Shown: positions 26,056 through 36,783, numbered from the stretch's first letter. The stretch is DNA of 64,000 bases from Fuerstiella sp. (GCA_022843805.1 JALHMY010000004.1:62001-126000); one strand, 5' to 3'. Notes: a model not told the origin generated them from the letters alone. Numbers and translations are program-made.

Positions 26056-26643
26056 TTATTCCTTAAGAACCATATCGATACACATGACGGCTGCCATAAT
26101 CAGCTGTCGCACCGGATTGTCGTGAGGCACATCATCGGAAATCGCCAGCACATAATTGTCAGCCGACGTGAACATTTCTTTTCCGAGCCCTTTCCATTTT
26201 TTTGTGACTCGGGCGAGTTCGCGTTCTCCCGCCTTAAAACTGAAATCCCAGCCTGTCCATTTACCCTTCAGCACACACAGTTCCCGATCATCACTGCCCA
26301 GAACGCTGAAAGCTCCGCCGATTGAAAACAGCTTTTGTTTGAAACCACCAATTCGCTGTCCGAACTCGTCCAGAACATCCACTTTGGACAGGAACAGTGA
26401 AACACCACGGCGGACAGTCAGCACAGGTTCACCAGTCACCGTGGTGAGGTGAATTTCGAATGGTGTCATTCGTTTATAGTCTGTGAATCGCAGTAACTTC
26501 GTGAACATGCCCAGACGGTCTTCCCGACAGAAGATGATCATTTCGCCCGATGCAGGATCATAAATATCGTAGTTGTTTGCAGCCTTGAAAAAGCCGACAT
26601 GCTCCTTAACAAGGAACACAGACTTATTCAGAACGGAATGCAT
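26056..26643 (-). CDS. LURP-one-related / scramblase-like protein
   Basis: The 195-residue protein matches the LURP-one / Tubby-C-like fold related to phospholipid scramblases: an N-terminal strand (NKSVFLVKEHVGFFK), YDIYDPASGEMI, the alternating strand pattern around VLDEFGQRIGGFKQKLFSIG, and a hydrophobic C-terminal helix (VRQLIMAAVMCIDMVL). These proteins fold as a closed beta-barrel around one buried helix; bacterial roles are mostly unknown. I chose ATG 26643 (MHSVLNK) because AGGAA lies upstream and the extra 25 residues of the longer frame do not fit the fold. It is tail to tail with the zinc-ribbon gene. Confidence 0.82.
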   Translation of the reverse strand: MHSVLNKSVFLVKEHVGFFKAANNYDIYDPASGEMIIFCREDRLGMFTKLLRFTDYKRMTPFEIHLTTVTGEPVLTVRRGVSLFLSKVDVLDEFGQRIGGFKQKLFSIGGAFSVLGSDDRELCVLKGKWTGWDFSFKAGERELARVTKKWKGLGKEMFTSADNYVLAISDDVPHDNPVRQLIMAAVMCIDMVLKE

Positions 26644-26865
26644 GAAAAAATTCCTGCAGAGGTGATGATCCGGGTGATGTTTGGAGGACGCCCTTCCAAA
26701 ACGAAACAGACTTCTCAACCTGACGATGCCTGAAGGAACCGCGACGAGTTCTGCTGAAGCAGACTATGTCGCAGGTGTGCTTATTGACAAGACCAGTCTG
26801 TTTTCCGATCGTTCAGTGAATCAGAGCCCGCGGGATGCTACGATTTCCTGTAAGTCCTGTCACCC

Positions 26866-28659
26866 ATGAATCCGGCTGGACCCACGGTTTCAGCTGCGTC
26901 ACTGCAAACTAACGACCAAACTTTCATGCATCTGAACAATCCTGCAGCAATGTTTTGGGCGGTAGTGCTCATTCCCATTGTTCTTTTGTATGCCTTTCGC
27001 GGTCGAGGACGACGCGTCAGTGTGGCGACCAGCATGTTCTGGCGACAAATTCCTGCAGTGAAGCAGGCAGGAGGCCGATTTAGCCGACCGAACAATATTC
27101 GGTCACTTTTGCTTCAGTTGCTGTTTGCGATGTTGCTGATTCTGGCACTGGCTGAACCATTTTCCGGCCAGCAGACTCGTCCAGCAACTCGCATGATCGT
27201 GGTGCTGGATAATTCGCTCAGCATGCTGGCTTCTGATCGGTCGGAAACTCGTTTTCAGAGTGCTGTGAGTCACGTAAAGGAAATGATTCAGCAGCTGCTG
27301 CCTTGCGATGAAATGGCCATTCTGACCGCCGCCGGTACTCCTCGAATTGTCTGTAACCCAACCGACAGTCAGCTCCTGCTGGAATCTCGTTTAATGGAAA
27401 TCGGTGTGGTTTCTGATTCTGCTCAGATGAGCGGGGCTCTGGAAATGGCCCAAATAGTTTCTCAGTACCCCAGCACCAGTCAGGACCGCGGGGGCGGGGG
27501 CGGGGGCGGGGGCCGGAAACAGGTTTCACAGATTTTCGTCTTCACTGATGGTTGTTTTCGCGAAGTGGAAACACTTGTTCGTCAGTCTTCGGTGAAGTGG
27601 GTATTGGTTGGACAGCCAGCGGACAACGTGGCGATTCGTCAGCTTGTCACCCGAGTGAGCCCCGTCGATCCGGAGACTCATGAGATTCACGTGGACGTCA
27701 AAAATCATGGAACTGTCGGTATTCGATGTGAACTTCAGCTCAGCCTTGCCGATTCTTTGATCGACGTCATTCCGTTGAAGCTGGATGGCGATTCCAGTGT
27801 CGCGACGAAAGCTCAGGTCAGAACTGCCGATGGGGGTATATTGGTGGCGTCGCTGCATAATCTCCTTCCGGTCGAGGTGGCCGAAGAGAAATTCTCCCGG
27901 GCGCCGGTCAATGCTCTTGTCGAGGACGATTCAATGCGGACAACGATCCCGTCACTCCGAAAAGTTGATGTCACGCTGGTGTCGGAAGGCGGAGATTTTC
28001 TTCAAAGCGCAATCGAAGCAAACTCTGTCGCCAGCCTGACAACAACAGCAACGGTTCCAGTGAATTCGCCTGAAGATGGCCTGCTTGTTGTCGATCGCAG
28101 GCCACTGCAGACAGTTCCGAAAGGAAATGTTCTGGTCGTGTCGCCGGTAACGTCCAGTGAGTTGTGGGAAATGACAGGCAGTGTCCCCGGTGCCTCGCTG
28201 CTAAGTCAGAATCACAGTTCGCCGTTTCTCCGAGACGTGCGGCTGGAAGAGATCCAGACCGGTGAGATTGCTCGGATTCTACCCCAGGCAGAACATCAGA
28301 TTCTCGCGAGCAATCAAAACAATGATCCGCTTTGTGTTCTATTCCCTCGCGAACAGGGAAATGTTGTTGTCCTGACAGTGAATCTTGAACAGAGCGATCT
28401 GGCGCTGCGAACGGCGTTTCCAATCTTTATCAGCAATGTATTGCAGACGGTTATGCATCAGATTGCGGAAAAGCCTTCGAATAAAGTCTCGTTTTCAGAT
28501 AGTGATGAAGGCAATCTGAATCGGCAGGAAGTATTTCCGGATGACACCGCAGCCCGGTCCTCCGGTCCTGTGATTCCGATTTCCCAGTGGGCTCTGGTGG
28601 CCGCCCTTACCCTGACCATCTTTGAATGGATTCAATTTCATTTGCGACCGGTGGACTGA
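26866..28659 (+). CDS. BatA-like VWA-domain membrane protein
   Basis: The N-terminus follows the Aerotolerance regulator/BatA pattern: a hydrophobic helix (MFWAVVLIPIVLLYAFRGRG) and a second (LLLQLLFAMLLILALAEPF) close to a VWA domain with the metal site DNSLS (D115, S117, S119). A hydrophobic helix near the C-terminus (PISQWALVAALTLTIFEW) completes the topology. Such proteins often act with MoxR ATPases and BatB/D proteins, none of which are adjacent. A run of glycines in the VWA domain is encoded by four GGGGGC hexamers (about 27489-27512). A start at ATG 26926 (MHLNNPAAMF) fits the family better; 26866 gives the full frame. Confidence 0.82.
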   Translation: MNPAGPTVSAASLQTNDQTFMHLNNPAAMFWAVVLIPIVLLYAFRGRGRRVSVATSMFWRQIPAVKQAGGRFSRPNNIRSLLLQLLFAMLLILALAEPFSGQQTRPATRMIVVLDNSLSMLASDRSETRFQSAVSHVKEMIQQLLPCDEMAILTAAGTPRIVCNPTDSQLLLESRLMEIGVVSDSAQMSGALEMAQIVSQYPSTSQDRGGGGGGGGRKQVSQIFVFTDGCFREVETLVRQSSVKWVLVGQPADNVAIRQLVTRVSPVDPETHEIHVDVKNHGTVGIRCELQLSLADSLIDVIPLKLDGDSSVATKAQVRTADGGILVASLHNLLPVEVAEEKFSRAPVNALVEDDSMRTTIPSLRKVDVTLVSEGGDFLQSAIEANSVASLTTTATVPVNSPEDGLLVVDRRPLQTVPKGNVLVVSPVTSSELWEMTGSVPGASLLSQNHSSPFLRDVRLEEIQTGEIARILPQAEHQILASNQNNDPLCVLFPREQGNVVVLTVNLEQSDLALRTAFPIFISNVLQTVMHQIAEKPSNKVSFSDSDEGNLNRQEVFPDDTAARSSGPVIPISQWALVAALTLTIFEWIQFHLRPVD

Positions 28660-28725
28660 ACTGGCCGAGCGACCGGATAACCGCTGCACCCAATGCAAAC
28701 ACGGCAATGCACTGGCGAGGTCATT

Positions 28726-29313
28726 TTATTCCGGTACCGAGGGAAGCAAAGGTTCATCAAAGATCAGCCCTGGGCGAATGCTTTCAAGTGTGACGGGCCC
28801 GATACCTGAAACACGCCGAAGATCATCGACGGAACGAAATGGACCATTGAGGCGACGATCAGCTTCGATGCGATGTGCAAGGGATGGGCCAATACCATCC
28901 AGCTGCATCCATTCGATCCAGGTAGCCGAATTGACATGCACCCGGAAGCTCGCAGAGAACTGTTCACCTCGCTGAATAATCAGAGGATCTGGCTTTCGAG
29001 TCACCACGATGATCCATTCGGCAGCAAAGAACAGAAGCGAAACAATCAGCAGGATTCTGAGGAAGCAGCGATCCCCTTCAGTGAAAACATGGCCGTGATT
29101 CGTCAGAGTTCGACTGATCGGTTGTGATGAATGTGTCTCAGTCGAAGACGTATTCTCAGGCAGCGGTTCAGGTGGTTGTACGAGGAAATCTGCAGATCGC
29201 TTTTCCGTCTCGGCACAGGAATGCGGTTCGCAGTTTGCCGCTGAAGCGATCATGCGTCCTGAATCTGTTGCAGCTGACGGCGGCGATTCTTTGTCGTTCA
29301 GCGTCGGTGTCAT
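28726..29313 (-). CDS. ComEA-like helix-hairpin-helix protein
   Basis: One membrane segment near residues 85-106 (RILLIVSLLFFAAEWIIVV) anchors a C-terminal domain with two helix-hairpin-helix motifs: WMQLDGIGPSLAHRIEADR and DDLRRVSGIGPVTLESIRP. The preceding RVHVNSATWIEWM is the ComEA 'VNxA' entry. ComEA binds double-stranded DNA in the periplasm during natural transformation, but short relatives of unknown role are common. The N-terminal 80 residues are polar and variable. No ComEC is nearby; a CinA-like gene is 7 kb away. It is convergent with the BatA-like gene. Confidence 0.83.
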   Translation of the reverse strand: MTPTLNDKESPPSAATDSGRMIASAANCEPHSCAETEKRSADFLVQPPEPLPENTSSTETHSSQPISRTLTNHGHVFTEGDRCFLRILLIVSLLFFAAEWIIVVTRKPDPLIIQRGEQFSASFRVHVNSATWIEWMQLDGIGPSLAHRIEADRRLNGPFRSVDDLRRVSGIGPVTLESIRPGLIFDEPLLPSVPE

Positions 29314-29775
29314 CCCAGCATGCCCGGTGATTTAGAGCGTATGAAGTGAGGACAATGCCCACGTTACGGGATCAATGACTTCGTACAGAAATCTTCAGTA
29401 GTAATACACAACCACTATGCAGGATGTTTATTTTGTGCTCCTCACGGCCAAACGTCAAGCGGCGGCAGAGTGTCACGACCGATGCGAACCGAACGGGGTT
29501 GATGGGCAAAAACCAATACCATGTAACGGCGAGTCGTCCGTCACGGAAAGCAGAAGACCGGCGAAATTCGCGAGATATCGCCGACGATGACGGCGGCAGA
29601 AGCTACGTTTAAGGCGGCTGATCGACGCCCCATTTCAAAATCTGCCGAATTTCTCGTCCGGAAAAATTTGCCAAACGAAATCAGCACGATGAAACGGCAA
29701 GCAGCTCAGAATTGGTTCGATAATCCTAACCGGGGTAAACTGCATTTCGCGTGATTCTGCTTAGGAAATCTCAAC
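29314..29775. other. Intergenic region upstream of the HDOD-GGDEF gene
   Basis: About 460 bp between divergently transcribed genes. The only frame (29424-29612, plus) lacks a ribosome site and family features. No repeat, operator or terminator was recognised. Promoters for both flanking genes should lie here. Confidence 0.55.
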
Positions 29776-31359
29776 GTGGCGGTATCGCTGCAGGATGTCC
29801 TGAATTCGGAGCACCTGCCTACTCTGCCGGAAGTGGCAGTGCAGGTGCTTGAGCTTGCGCGCCAGGAAGAGCCTGATATCGAGCAACTGGTTGAGGTGAT
29901 TCGTGCGGATCCGGCAATTGCTGCAAGAATTCTGAAGACCGCAAATTCCGCCCTTTTTGGGCTGCGTTATCGGGCCAGTTCAATTGAAACGGCCGTGCCG
30001 TTGCTTGGAATCAATCTGGTCCGGATGCTGGTCATGGGGTTTACGCTTTCCAGCCATCGCAGCGGCCGGACAGTCGATGTTCGCGGATGGTACCAGCTGC
30101 TCTGGAGGCAGTCCCTGCTGCAGGCCTCTGCTGCAGAAACGCTGGCGCACCATGTCTCGGACGCGGATCCCGCAAACTGGTTTCTGGCCGGGCTGATGCA
30201 GGATATCGGGCGACTGGCTTTGCTTGCTGCTCAGGAGGATCGATATATCGAAGAAGTGCTGACCTCCATGGATGAGACTGCGCTGATCGTTCGGGAACGA
30301 GCGGCATTCGGGTTCACCCACGTGGATGTAAGTACAGAGCTTTGTCGGCGATGGAATCTGGATGAATCGTTTGTGCAGGCGATTGCCGGGCATCACGATT
30401 TTTCTGCACTGAGTACTCGGACCCCTGCCCGGGCCTCTCTGTCGGCCGCAGCCTCAACGGCTTCACTGATCGTGGAGTATTTCGAACATGTTGTTGGAAA
30501 TCGAGCCTTTCAGCGAGATGAGCTTGATCGGATTTTGACGTTTGTTTTTGGATTTACACCGGACGAGATAACACCGGCACTCGCGGACATTGATGCTCGT
30601 GCATTTCAGACGGCCGGCAACTTTATGGTTGATATTGGTCAGTCGCGGTCGCTGGAGCGAATTCTCGAGGATGCTCAGAACACTCTGGCCGGTCTGGCTT
30701 TACAGCATCAGCTGTGCATCGCGACGGGAATGCCAGCTGCCAAAGACACCAATGGGCGTTCTTCGAGAACGGGGGTTTGTCAGGATGAACGACCGCCCGC
30801 AGCCTGGTTTGATGTCCTTACAGGAGTTTATAGCCCTGTGCTGCTGGAAAAGCTGGTTGGGAAAACATTTGAGGCCGCTCAGCGAGACGGTCAGACGTGT
30901 GGATTCCTGCTGATCGACATCGACAATTTTAGGCACCTGAATGAGCATTATGGGACAGCATTTGGAGATGAAACACTGCGCCGGACAGCAAGTTTGCTAA
31001 AGTCATCGGTGCGTGCGAAGGACTATGTGCTGCGTCTGGGTGATGATGATTTTCTTGTGGCGATGGCGGACGTCAGTTCTGAACTGGTTGCACGAGTAGC
31101 GGAACGCATTCGTGCCAGAATTGCGGGGATACGGCTTTCCTGTACTGAAGACATTGTCGTCTCTGCCAGCATTGGTGGATTGACGGTGATTCCGGACCGG
31201 CGTCCGGTGCCAGTTGAACGGGTCATGGCGGAAGTTCAGAAAGCCCTGCAGCGAGTGCGGAAAACCGCGGGCAATCAGGCTGCATTGTATTGTCTGAACG
31301 CCGGACGGATATCCTCCGTAAGGACGCATGAGTTGTCAGGTGTTGTCCGTCCGGGGTAG
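29776..31359 (+). CDS. HDOD domain - GGDEF domain protein with altered active site
   Basis: Residues 1-275 are an HDOD domain (LPTLPEVAVQVLELA, ADPAIAARILKTANSALFG, GLMQDIGRL, AIAGHHDF), a non-catalytic relative of HD phosphohydrolases. Residues 345-510 are a diguanylate cyclase fold (DVLTGVYSPVLLEKLV). The signature GGDEF reads GDDDF (G422-F426), and the upstream NDxxGHxxGD region reads NEHYGTAFGDE. The I-site RAKD is kept five residues before the signature, so c-di-GMP binding could survive while synthesis is doubtful. Start is GTG 29776. The gene is followed by two further signalling genes on the same strand, suggesting a c-di-GMP module. Confidence 0.88.
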   Translation: MAVSLQDVLNSEHLPTLPEVAVQVLELARQEEPDIEQLVEVIRADPAIAARILKTANSALFGLRYRASSIETAVPLLGINLVRMLVMGFTLSSHRSGRTVDVRGWYQLLWRQSLLQASAAETLAHHVSDADPANWFLAGLMQDIGRLALLAAQEDRYIEEVLTSMDETALIVRERAAFGFTHVDVSTELCRRWNLDESFVQAIAGHHDFSALSTRTPARASLSAAASTASLIVEYFEHVVGNRAFQRDELDRILTFVFGFTPDEITPALADIDARAFQTAGNFMVDIGQSRSLERILEDAQNTLAGLALQHQLCIATGMPAAKDTNGRSSRTGVCQDERPPAAWFDVLTGVYSPVLLEKLVGKTFEAAQRDGQTCGFLLIDIDNFRHLNEHYGTAFGDETLRRTASLLKSSVRAKDYVLRLGDDDFLVAMADVSSELVARVAERIRARIAGIRLSCTEDIVVSASIGGLTVIPDRRPVPVERVMAEVQKALQRVRKTAGNQAALYCLNAGRISSVRTHELSGVVRPG

Positions 31360-31555
31360 GGGGGATGGAGGCGGGATAATCGTCAGGATCTGACTGATCT
31401 CGAATACTCGTCCACTTGCAGGGGGTAGGGAAATCCAGCGGTTGTCGACGAATCACCACAACTCGTTCTGTGGTGAGCTAACCTCAATGAGGTCGGCGAG
31501 CAAACATCAGGAGTTTCCCGCCCGGTAAATCGTCCCCTGCACCCTGGAATCCTGG

Positions 31556-33766
31556 ATGTCGACAAGTCTCCATCCCATGCACGCAGCGAATGCCTCGAGG
31601 ATCCTCGTTGTCGATGACGAGCGAACCAATCGCGAGATCCTTGCGCGCCTGTTGCAGCGGAATGGATATCAGACGGAGTCGGTGGGATCAGCGGAGGCGG
31701 CACTGGAGAGGCTGAAGGAGCAGTCGTTTGACGTCGTTTTGCTTGACGTCGTTATGCCTGAGATGGACGGTTTCGAATGCCTGCGACGAATTCGCAGGTC
31801 ACTTTCCGTCAGCGAACTGCCGGTGATCATGATTACTGCGGAAGCAGATCGTGACCGAATTATCGCCGCGTTCCGCGACGGAGCGAACGACTATGTTACC
31901 AAGCCAATTGACCGGGACGTTACTCTGGCTCGAATCGCAACTCATGCCCAGCTGCGGCAGACAATGCGAGCACTTCGTGACAGCGAGGAACGATATGCGC
32001 TGGCGGCCCGTGGCTCCAATGACGGACTTTGGGACTGGAATGTCCAAACCGGTGATGTGTACTACTCACCTCGCTGGAAGTCCATGCTCGGTCTGCAGGA
32101 TACAGAGCTGGAACGTTCATCAAAACCCTGGATTGACCGGGTACACCCCGACGATCATGTCCGATTCTGCCGCACGGTCAGTGCCGAGCAGGATCAGAGC
32201 CTGACACATCTGGACTGCGAATTGCGGATGCTGCATCAGGACGGCAGTTATCGATGGATGTTATGCCGGGGAGTGTATGTACGGAACGCGCAGGGGCAGG
32301 TTTATCGGATGGCCGGCTCGCTCACAGACATTACCGAGGGAAAAGTGGGTGACGCCCTGACCGGACTTCCGAACCGACTGCTTTTCGTGGATCGGCTTGA
32401 GCGAACCATTGAACGAGCTCGTCGATTGCGTCAGGGTCGTTTTGCAGTGCTTTTTCTGGATCTTGATAACTTCAAACTGATTAACGACAGTTTTGGGCAT
32501 CAGGCCGGAGATCGGTTGCTGGTTGAGATCGCGCGAAGGCTTGAACAGAGTATTCGGTCAGTCGACTGCATTTCCCGCTGTGAGTGTAACAACACAGTTG
32601 CTCGCCATGCCGGGGACGAATTTACGATCCTGCTGGAATCACTCAACAGTCCTGAAGATGCAGATGTTGTTGCCGACAGGATCCTTCAGGCATTTGCTGT
32701 TCCCGTCAATCTGGATTCTGTGAAGCTGTTCCCCACGTTCAGCATCGGACTCGCGGTTGGGGACCAGAATACAGTGTGTGCGGAAGACCTGATGCGTGAA
32801 GCGGATACGGCGATGTACTACGCCAAATCAGAAGGTCGCAATCGTCGCCGCAAGTTTGAACATGGAATGCAGCAGCGAGCGACGGAGAGACTGGCACTTG
32901 AGCACGATCTTCGTCGAGCATTACAGGCACAGGAATTTGTGCTGCATTATCAGCCCATTGTTCAGCTTGATAACCTGCTTGTCACCGGATTCGAGTCACT
33001 TGTTCGCTGGCAGCATCCGATTAAGGGCCTGATTTCGCCGATGGCTTTTATTGGAGCCGCGGAAGAAATGGGGCTGATTGTTCCTTTGGGGTGGTGGATT
33101 GTCGAAAACGCCTGTCAGCAGGCGGCATTGTGGCAGGCACAGTTTCCTGATCGCTCGAATGCCACTGTCAACATCAACTGCTCTGTTACGCAGCTTTATG
33201 AGCCCGAGTTTGTAAAGAAATTTCATGAGATCATTATACGAACGGGCGTTGTTCCACACGGTATTTGCATCGAAGTAACTGAAAGCACGCTGATGGATCG
33301 TCCCGATGCCATTCGGCCTATTCTTTGCGGCCTGCGTGATTTGGGCGTGCAAATCAGCATCGACGATTTTGGTACCGGATATTCCTCACTTGCCTACCTG
33401 CACCGTTTCCCGCTGGACTCACTGAAGATCGACCAGTCCTTCGTTAACACGCTTCACGATTCACAGGAAAACTCGGAAATCGTTCGTACCATAATCAACC
33501 TTGCGCACCGGCTTGGGCTGCATGTGGTTGCCGAGGGGGTTGAGACGGAACGTCAGTGGACAACCCTCTCTGAATTTGGTGCGACTCATGCACAGGGCTT
33601 CCTGTTTTCTCCTCCGGTGGGTGCCTCGTACGCATCGAAGTTTCTTCTCGACTGCCTCGGCAGTGGCCTGTTCTCCAGCCCTCTTCGATCGGTTACAGAA
33701 AGATCTGCTGCGGAAATCCTTCCCATGCGAATCGCCGAAGGTCGGTCAGCGACGTCCATTCGTTAA
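31556..33766 (+). CDS. REC-PAS-GGDEF-EAL bifunctional c-di-GMP signalling protein
   Basis: The domains in order are: receiver (RILVVDDERTNREI, phospho-acceptor D64 in LLDVVMPEMDG, K in YVTKPID), PAS with PAC (RYALAARGSNDGLWDW, DGSYRWMLCRG), GGDEF (LDLDNFKLINDSFGHQAGD, signature AGDEF at 352-356) and EAL (GFESLVRW with E480, EVTES, DDFGTGYSS, SLKIDQSF, AEGVET). The EAL residues for metal and catalysis are present. The GGDEF domain has an insertion between the RSVD I-site and the signature containing three cysteines (C338, C342, C344). The protein probably makes or degrades c-di-GMP under control of phosphorylation. The upstream HDOD-GGDEF and downstream hybrid kinase are obvious candidates for partners. 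Confidence 0.95.
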   Translation: MSTSLHPMHAANASRILVVDDERTNREILARLLQRNGYQTESVGSAEAALERLKEQSFDVVLLDVVMPEMDGFECLRRIRRSLSVSELPVIMITAEADRDRIIAAFRDGANDYVTKPIDRDVTLARIATHAQLRQTMRALRDSEERYALAARGSNDGLWDWNVQTGDVYYSPRWKSMLGLQDTELERSSKPWIDRVHPDDHVRFCRTVSAEQDQSLTHLDCELRMLHQDGSYRWMLCRGVYVRNAQGQVYRMAGSLTDITEGKVGDALTGLPNRLLFVDRLERTIERARRLRQGRFAVLFLDLDNFKLINDSFGHQAGDRLLVEIARRLEQSIRSVDCISRCECNNTVARHAGDEFTILLESLNSPEDADVVADRILQAFAVPVNLDSVKLFPTFSIGLAVGDQNTVCAEDLMREADTAMYYAKSEGRNRRRKFEHGMQQRATERLALEHDLRRALQAQEFVLHYQPIVQLDNLLVTGFESLVRWQHPIKGLISPMAFIGAAEEMGLIVPLGWWIVENACQQAALWQAQFPDRSNATVNINCSVTQLYEPEFVKKFHEIIIRTGVVPHGICIEVTESTLMDRPDAIRPILCGLRDLGVQISIDDFGTGYSSLAYLHRFPLDSLKIDQSFVNTLHDSQENSEIVRTIINLAHRLGLHVVAEGVETERQWTTLSEFGATHAQGFLFSPPVGASYASKFLLDCLGSGLFSSPLRSVTERSAAEILPMRIAEGRSATSIR

Positions 33767-33867
33767 GACCTGATTTTCCGATCTGTCGAAGCCGAACATG
33801 CATTGACGGAGCATCATCTGCTGCTTATCTCCCGACACCATTTCAGCCTGATGAACACTGATTAATT

Positions 33868-36783
33868 ATGCTTCACTTTTTTCTGCAACATCAGCTCGAC
33901 GTCTTAATCTTTATCATCCTGAATTTTGGCTGCCTCTGGTATATCGACTACCGCTGTCTGAGGCGACTGACGGCCCGCGGGCTGCGCACACGGGTCTGGC
34001 TTAGTACTGTCCTGCTGACAGCAATGGGCGTTTGGGGCATGACACTTGTGGATGAGCATCAGCGCAAACAGCTGCGAGCCAGCATTGAAGGATTTGCGCC
34101 GACTTATGCACTGGAAATGCAGGACGCCGGGCATGCCACGATTTCTGTCGAGTCGGCTGAAAACGACCCAGTGTATCTTCGTCTTGTCGAAAAACAGAAA
34201 CAGTGGCTGTCTGTGAATCCTGCTGCCAGTGATGTCTATACGATGAGGCTAAAGCAGGACAGCAGCGATGTCATTCTGCTTGTGGATTCTGAAACGGATT
34301 ATGATCGGGACGGACAGTTCGTCGGTAATCGCGAAGGTCGAACGGATCCGGGCGAGATCTACTCAGAAGTCACCGAACCGATGACGGAAGCGTTTAAGGG
34401 AAAATCCGTATTCGATGACGTTCCCACAACCGATCGCTGGGGCACCTGGGTCAGCGCCTACACTCCGCTTTACAATTCGAATCAGGAGGTCGAAGCGATT
34501 CTGGGTATTGATTTTGACGCCCGACACTGGGTCAGAACGATCCTGCTGGCGCGTTCCGCCGTTCTGGGGCTGGCAATGACAATCATCATCGGCTCCGTCC
34601 TTTCAACCAGTGTATCCACAATCCTGCGTTCGGAGCTGGAAACTCGACGAGCGGTTGCTGAAGAACTGCAAAAGCAGGCGGAAACGCTGCGACAGGCAAA
34701 TGATAATCTCGCCCGGGCTCGCGATATGGCTCAGAGTGCAAACCGGGCAAAAAGCGAATTTCTTGCCAATATGAGCCATGAAATTCGCACACCAATGAAC
34801 GGGATCATTGGTCTGACGGAACTTGTTCTGAAGACGACTCTTTCGGCTGAACAGCGAAAACATATGGAGCTGGTTCAGACATCGGCCGATGCGCTGATGA
34901 CAGTACTGAACGACATTCTTGACTTCTCAAAAATTGAAGCGAACAAACTGACACTCGATCCTCAGCCCTTTGACCTGCGTGAAATGCTGGGCGATACAAT
35001 GAAGCTGTTTGGGCTTCGAGCTCATCACAAAGGTCTTGAACTGGCTTATCGGGTTCCGAACGATTTGCCGTCCTTTATCGTCGGAGATTCCGGTCGTATC
35101 CGACAGGTTCTGGTAAATCTTGTTGGGAATGCCGTCAAGTTTACTCATCAGGGTGAGGTGTCTGTTTTCGTTGAACCGGTGGAGATCATCAACGACTCGA
35201 TAACGCTTCGGTTCTTTGTTCGGGATACGGGAATCGGCGTCGCTCCTGATAAAGTCGGCCGGATCTTTGAGCCCTTTACGCAGGCCGACAATTCAACCAC
35301 CCGACGATACGGCGGTACCGGACTGGGGCTGACGATCTGCAGCCGACTCGTTGAAATGATGGGTGGTCAGATCAATATGGTGAGTGAGGTCGGCAAAGGT
35401 TCGACAGTTGTGTTCACCGTAAATTGTGGCATAGCGGCAGAAACAAGGCGCGAAACGGTCGTCACAGACTCTGTGCTTCTCGAAAATGTTCGCGTACTCG
35501 TCGTTGATGACAACGATACCAATCGACTGATCCTGAATGAAATGCTGGACAGCTGGAAGGTCGGCTGTAAAACCGTGTCACACGGTTCTCAGGTGATCCC
35601 CGAAATGGAGCGGGGTCTGAAAGAAAAGAATCCCTATCATCTGGTACTGATGGACCTGCAGATGCCCGATCTTGATGGATTTGATGTGACGGCTCTGATT
35701 CGCTCTCATCAGGCTGTTTCCAGAACGAACATCGTGATGCTGAGTTCCGCAGATGCGATCAACTTTGAAGAGAAATGTCGAACTCTGGATCTTGGCGCTT
35801 ACCTCACCAAGCCGGTGAAGCAGTCAGAATTGCTGGAGACGATGGTCGATGTATTGCAGAGAAAGCCCCGCCAGCTGTCGTTAACGTCAGACCGGCCTGC
35901 GAACCCGGCGAAAGCCTCAGAGACATTGGCGCGGCCGACACGTCCGCTCAGAATACTGGTTGCCGAAGACAACTTCGTAAACCAGCAGCTGATGCTGCGA
36001 ATTCTGCAGAAGGACGGGCATGAGATTCTGCTCGCAAACCACGGTCAGGAAGCCGTCAGCGTGCTTGAGAACGAACCCGTGGACATTGTGCTGATGGATG
36101 TGCAGATGCCCCATCTGGACGGATATGAGGCAACTGCACTGATCAGACAGGCGGATCGCAGAGATCGATCGGGCCACCGTCTGCCGATCGTTGCCCTGAC
36201 CGCCAACGCTATGAAGGGAGATCGCGAAAAATGCCTCGAAGCCGGTATGGATGACTATGTCACCAAACCGATTGTGTTCTCCAGTCTGTTTGAGACCATC
36301 AGCCGATGGGTTCCGGCGGCACCTCTGCCTGACGTCTCTAACGGGTCTGAATCGCATCTGCTGTCCGCCGAATCTGAAGTCTCATCGAATTCGCCGGAGG
36401 CTGGTTCCCCCGATCGCGTTCAGGCAGAATGTTTGCCGGTTTTCGATTTACCATCACTGCTGATTCGAGTCGACAACGAACTGGATCTGCTCGAGATTCT
36501 GCGAGACGCATTTCACGACGATGGCAGTAAGAACCTTGCGGCACTAAAGCTTGCAGTGGCGAACAACAGACATGACCAGGTCAAAAAACTGGCCCACACG
36601 CTCAAGGGGACAGCCAGCAATCTGAGTGGACTGCAAATGGCGGCCATTGCTCTTGAAATGGAATCTGCCGCACAAACTGGAAATGTATGCCTTGAACAGC
36701 AGTTGCTGAACGAGCTGGAAGCATGTTTTTCGGCCTTGTATCAGGAATTGTGCAAGGTCGAATGCTCAGGCAGCGTGTCCTGA
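33868..36783 (+). CDS. Hybrid sensor histidine kinase with two receivers and Hpt domain
   Basis: Two membrane segments (residues 15-60, and near 225-245) flank a sensor region of about 165 residues containing [18 protein letters not shown], an EF-hand-like calcium-binding text. Then come HisKA with the phosphorylated histidine H304 in [12 protein letters not shown], the HATPase ([24 protein letters not shown]), receiver 1 (D596 in [11 protein letters not shown]), receiver 2 (D744 in [11 protein letters not shown]) and Hpt (H910 in [14 protein letters not shown]). This is a complete BarA-like phosphorelay in one 971-residue protein. The final acceptor is not known; the REC-PAS-GGDEF-EAL protein upstream and the lone receiver at 15.1 kb are candidates. 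It is the third gene of the signalling block. Confidence 0.95.
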   Translation: MLHFFLQHQLDVLIFIILNFGCLWYIDYRCLRRLTARGLRTRVWLSTVLLTAMGVWGMTLVDEHQRKQLRASIEGFAPTYALEMQDAGHATISVESAENDPVYLRLVEKQKQWLSVNPAASDVYTMRLKQDSSDVILLVDSETDYDRDGQFVGNREGRTDPGEIYSEVTEPMTEAFKGKSVFDDVPTTDRWGTWVSAYTPLYNSNQEVEAILGIDFDARHWVRTILLARSAVLGLAMTIIIGSVLSTSVSTILRSELETRRAVAEELQKQAETLRQANDNLARARDMAQSANRAKSEFLANMSHEIRTPMNGIIGLTELVLKTTLSAEQRKHMELVQTSADALMTVLNDILDFSKIEANKLTLDPQPFDLREMLGDTMKLFGLRAHHKGLELAYRVPNDLPSFIVGDSGRIRQVLVNLVGNAVKFTHQGEVSVFVEPVEIINDSITLRFFVRDTGIGVAPDKVGRIFEPFTQADNSTTRRYGGTGLGLTICSRLVEMMGGQINMVSEVGKGSTVVFTVNCGIAAETRRETVVTDSVLLENVRVLVVDDNDTNRLILNEMLDSWKVGCKTVSHGSQVIPEMERGLKEKNPYHLVLMDLQMPDLDGFDVTALIRSHQAVSRTNIVMLSSADAINFEEKCRTLDLGAYLTKPVKQSELLETMVDVLQRKPRQLSLTSDRPANPAKASETLARPTRPLRILVAEDNFVNQQLMLRILQKDGHEILLANHGQEAVSVLENEPVDIVLMDVQMPHLDGYEATALIRQADRRDRSGHRLPIVALTANAMKGDREKCLEAGMDDYVTKPIVFSSLFETISRWVPAAPLPDVSNGSESHLLSAESEVSSNSPEAGSPDRVQAECLPVFDLPSLLIRVDNELDLLEILRDAFHDDGSKNLAALKLAVANNRHDQVKKLAHTLKGTASNLSGLQMAAIALEMESAAQTGNVCLEQQLLNELEACFSALYQELCKVECSGSVS

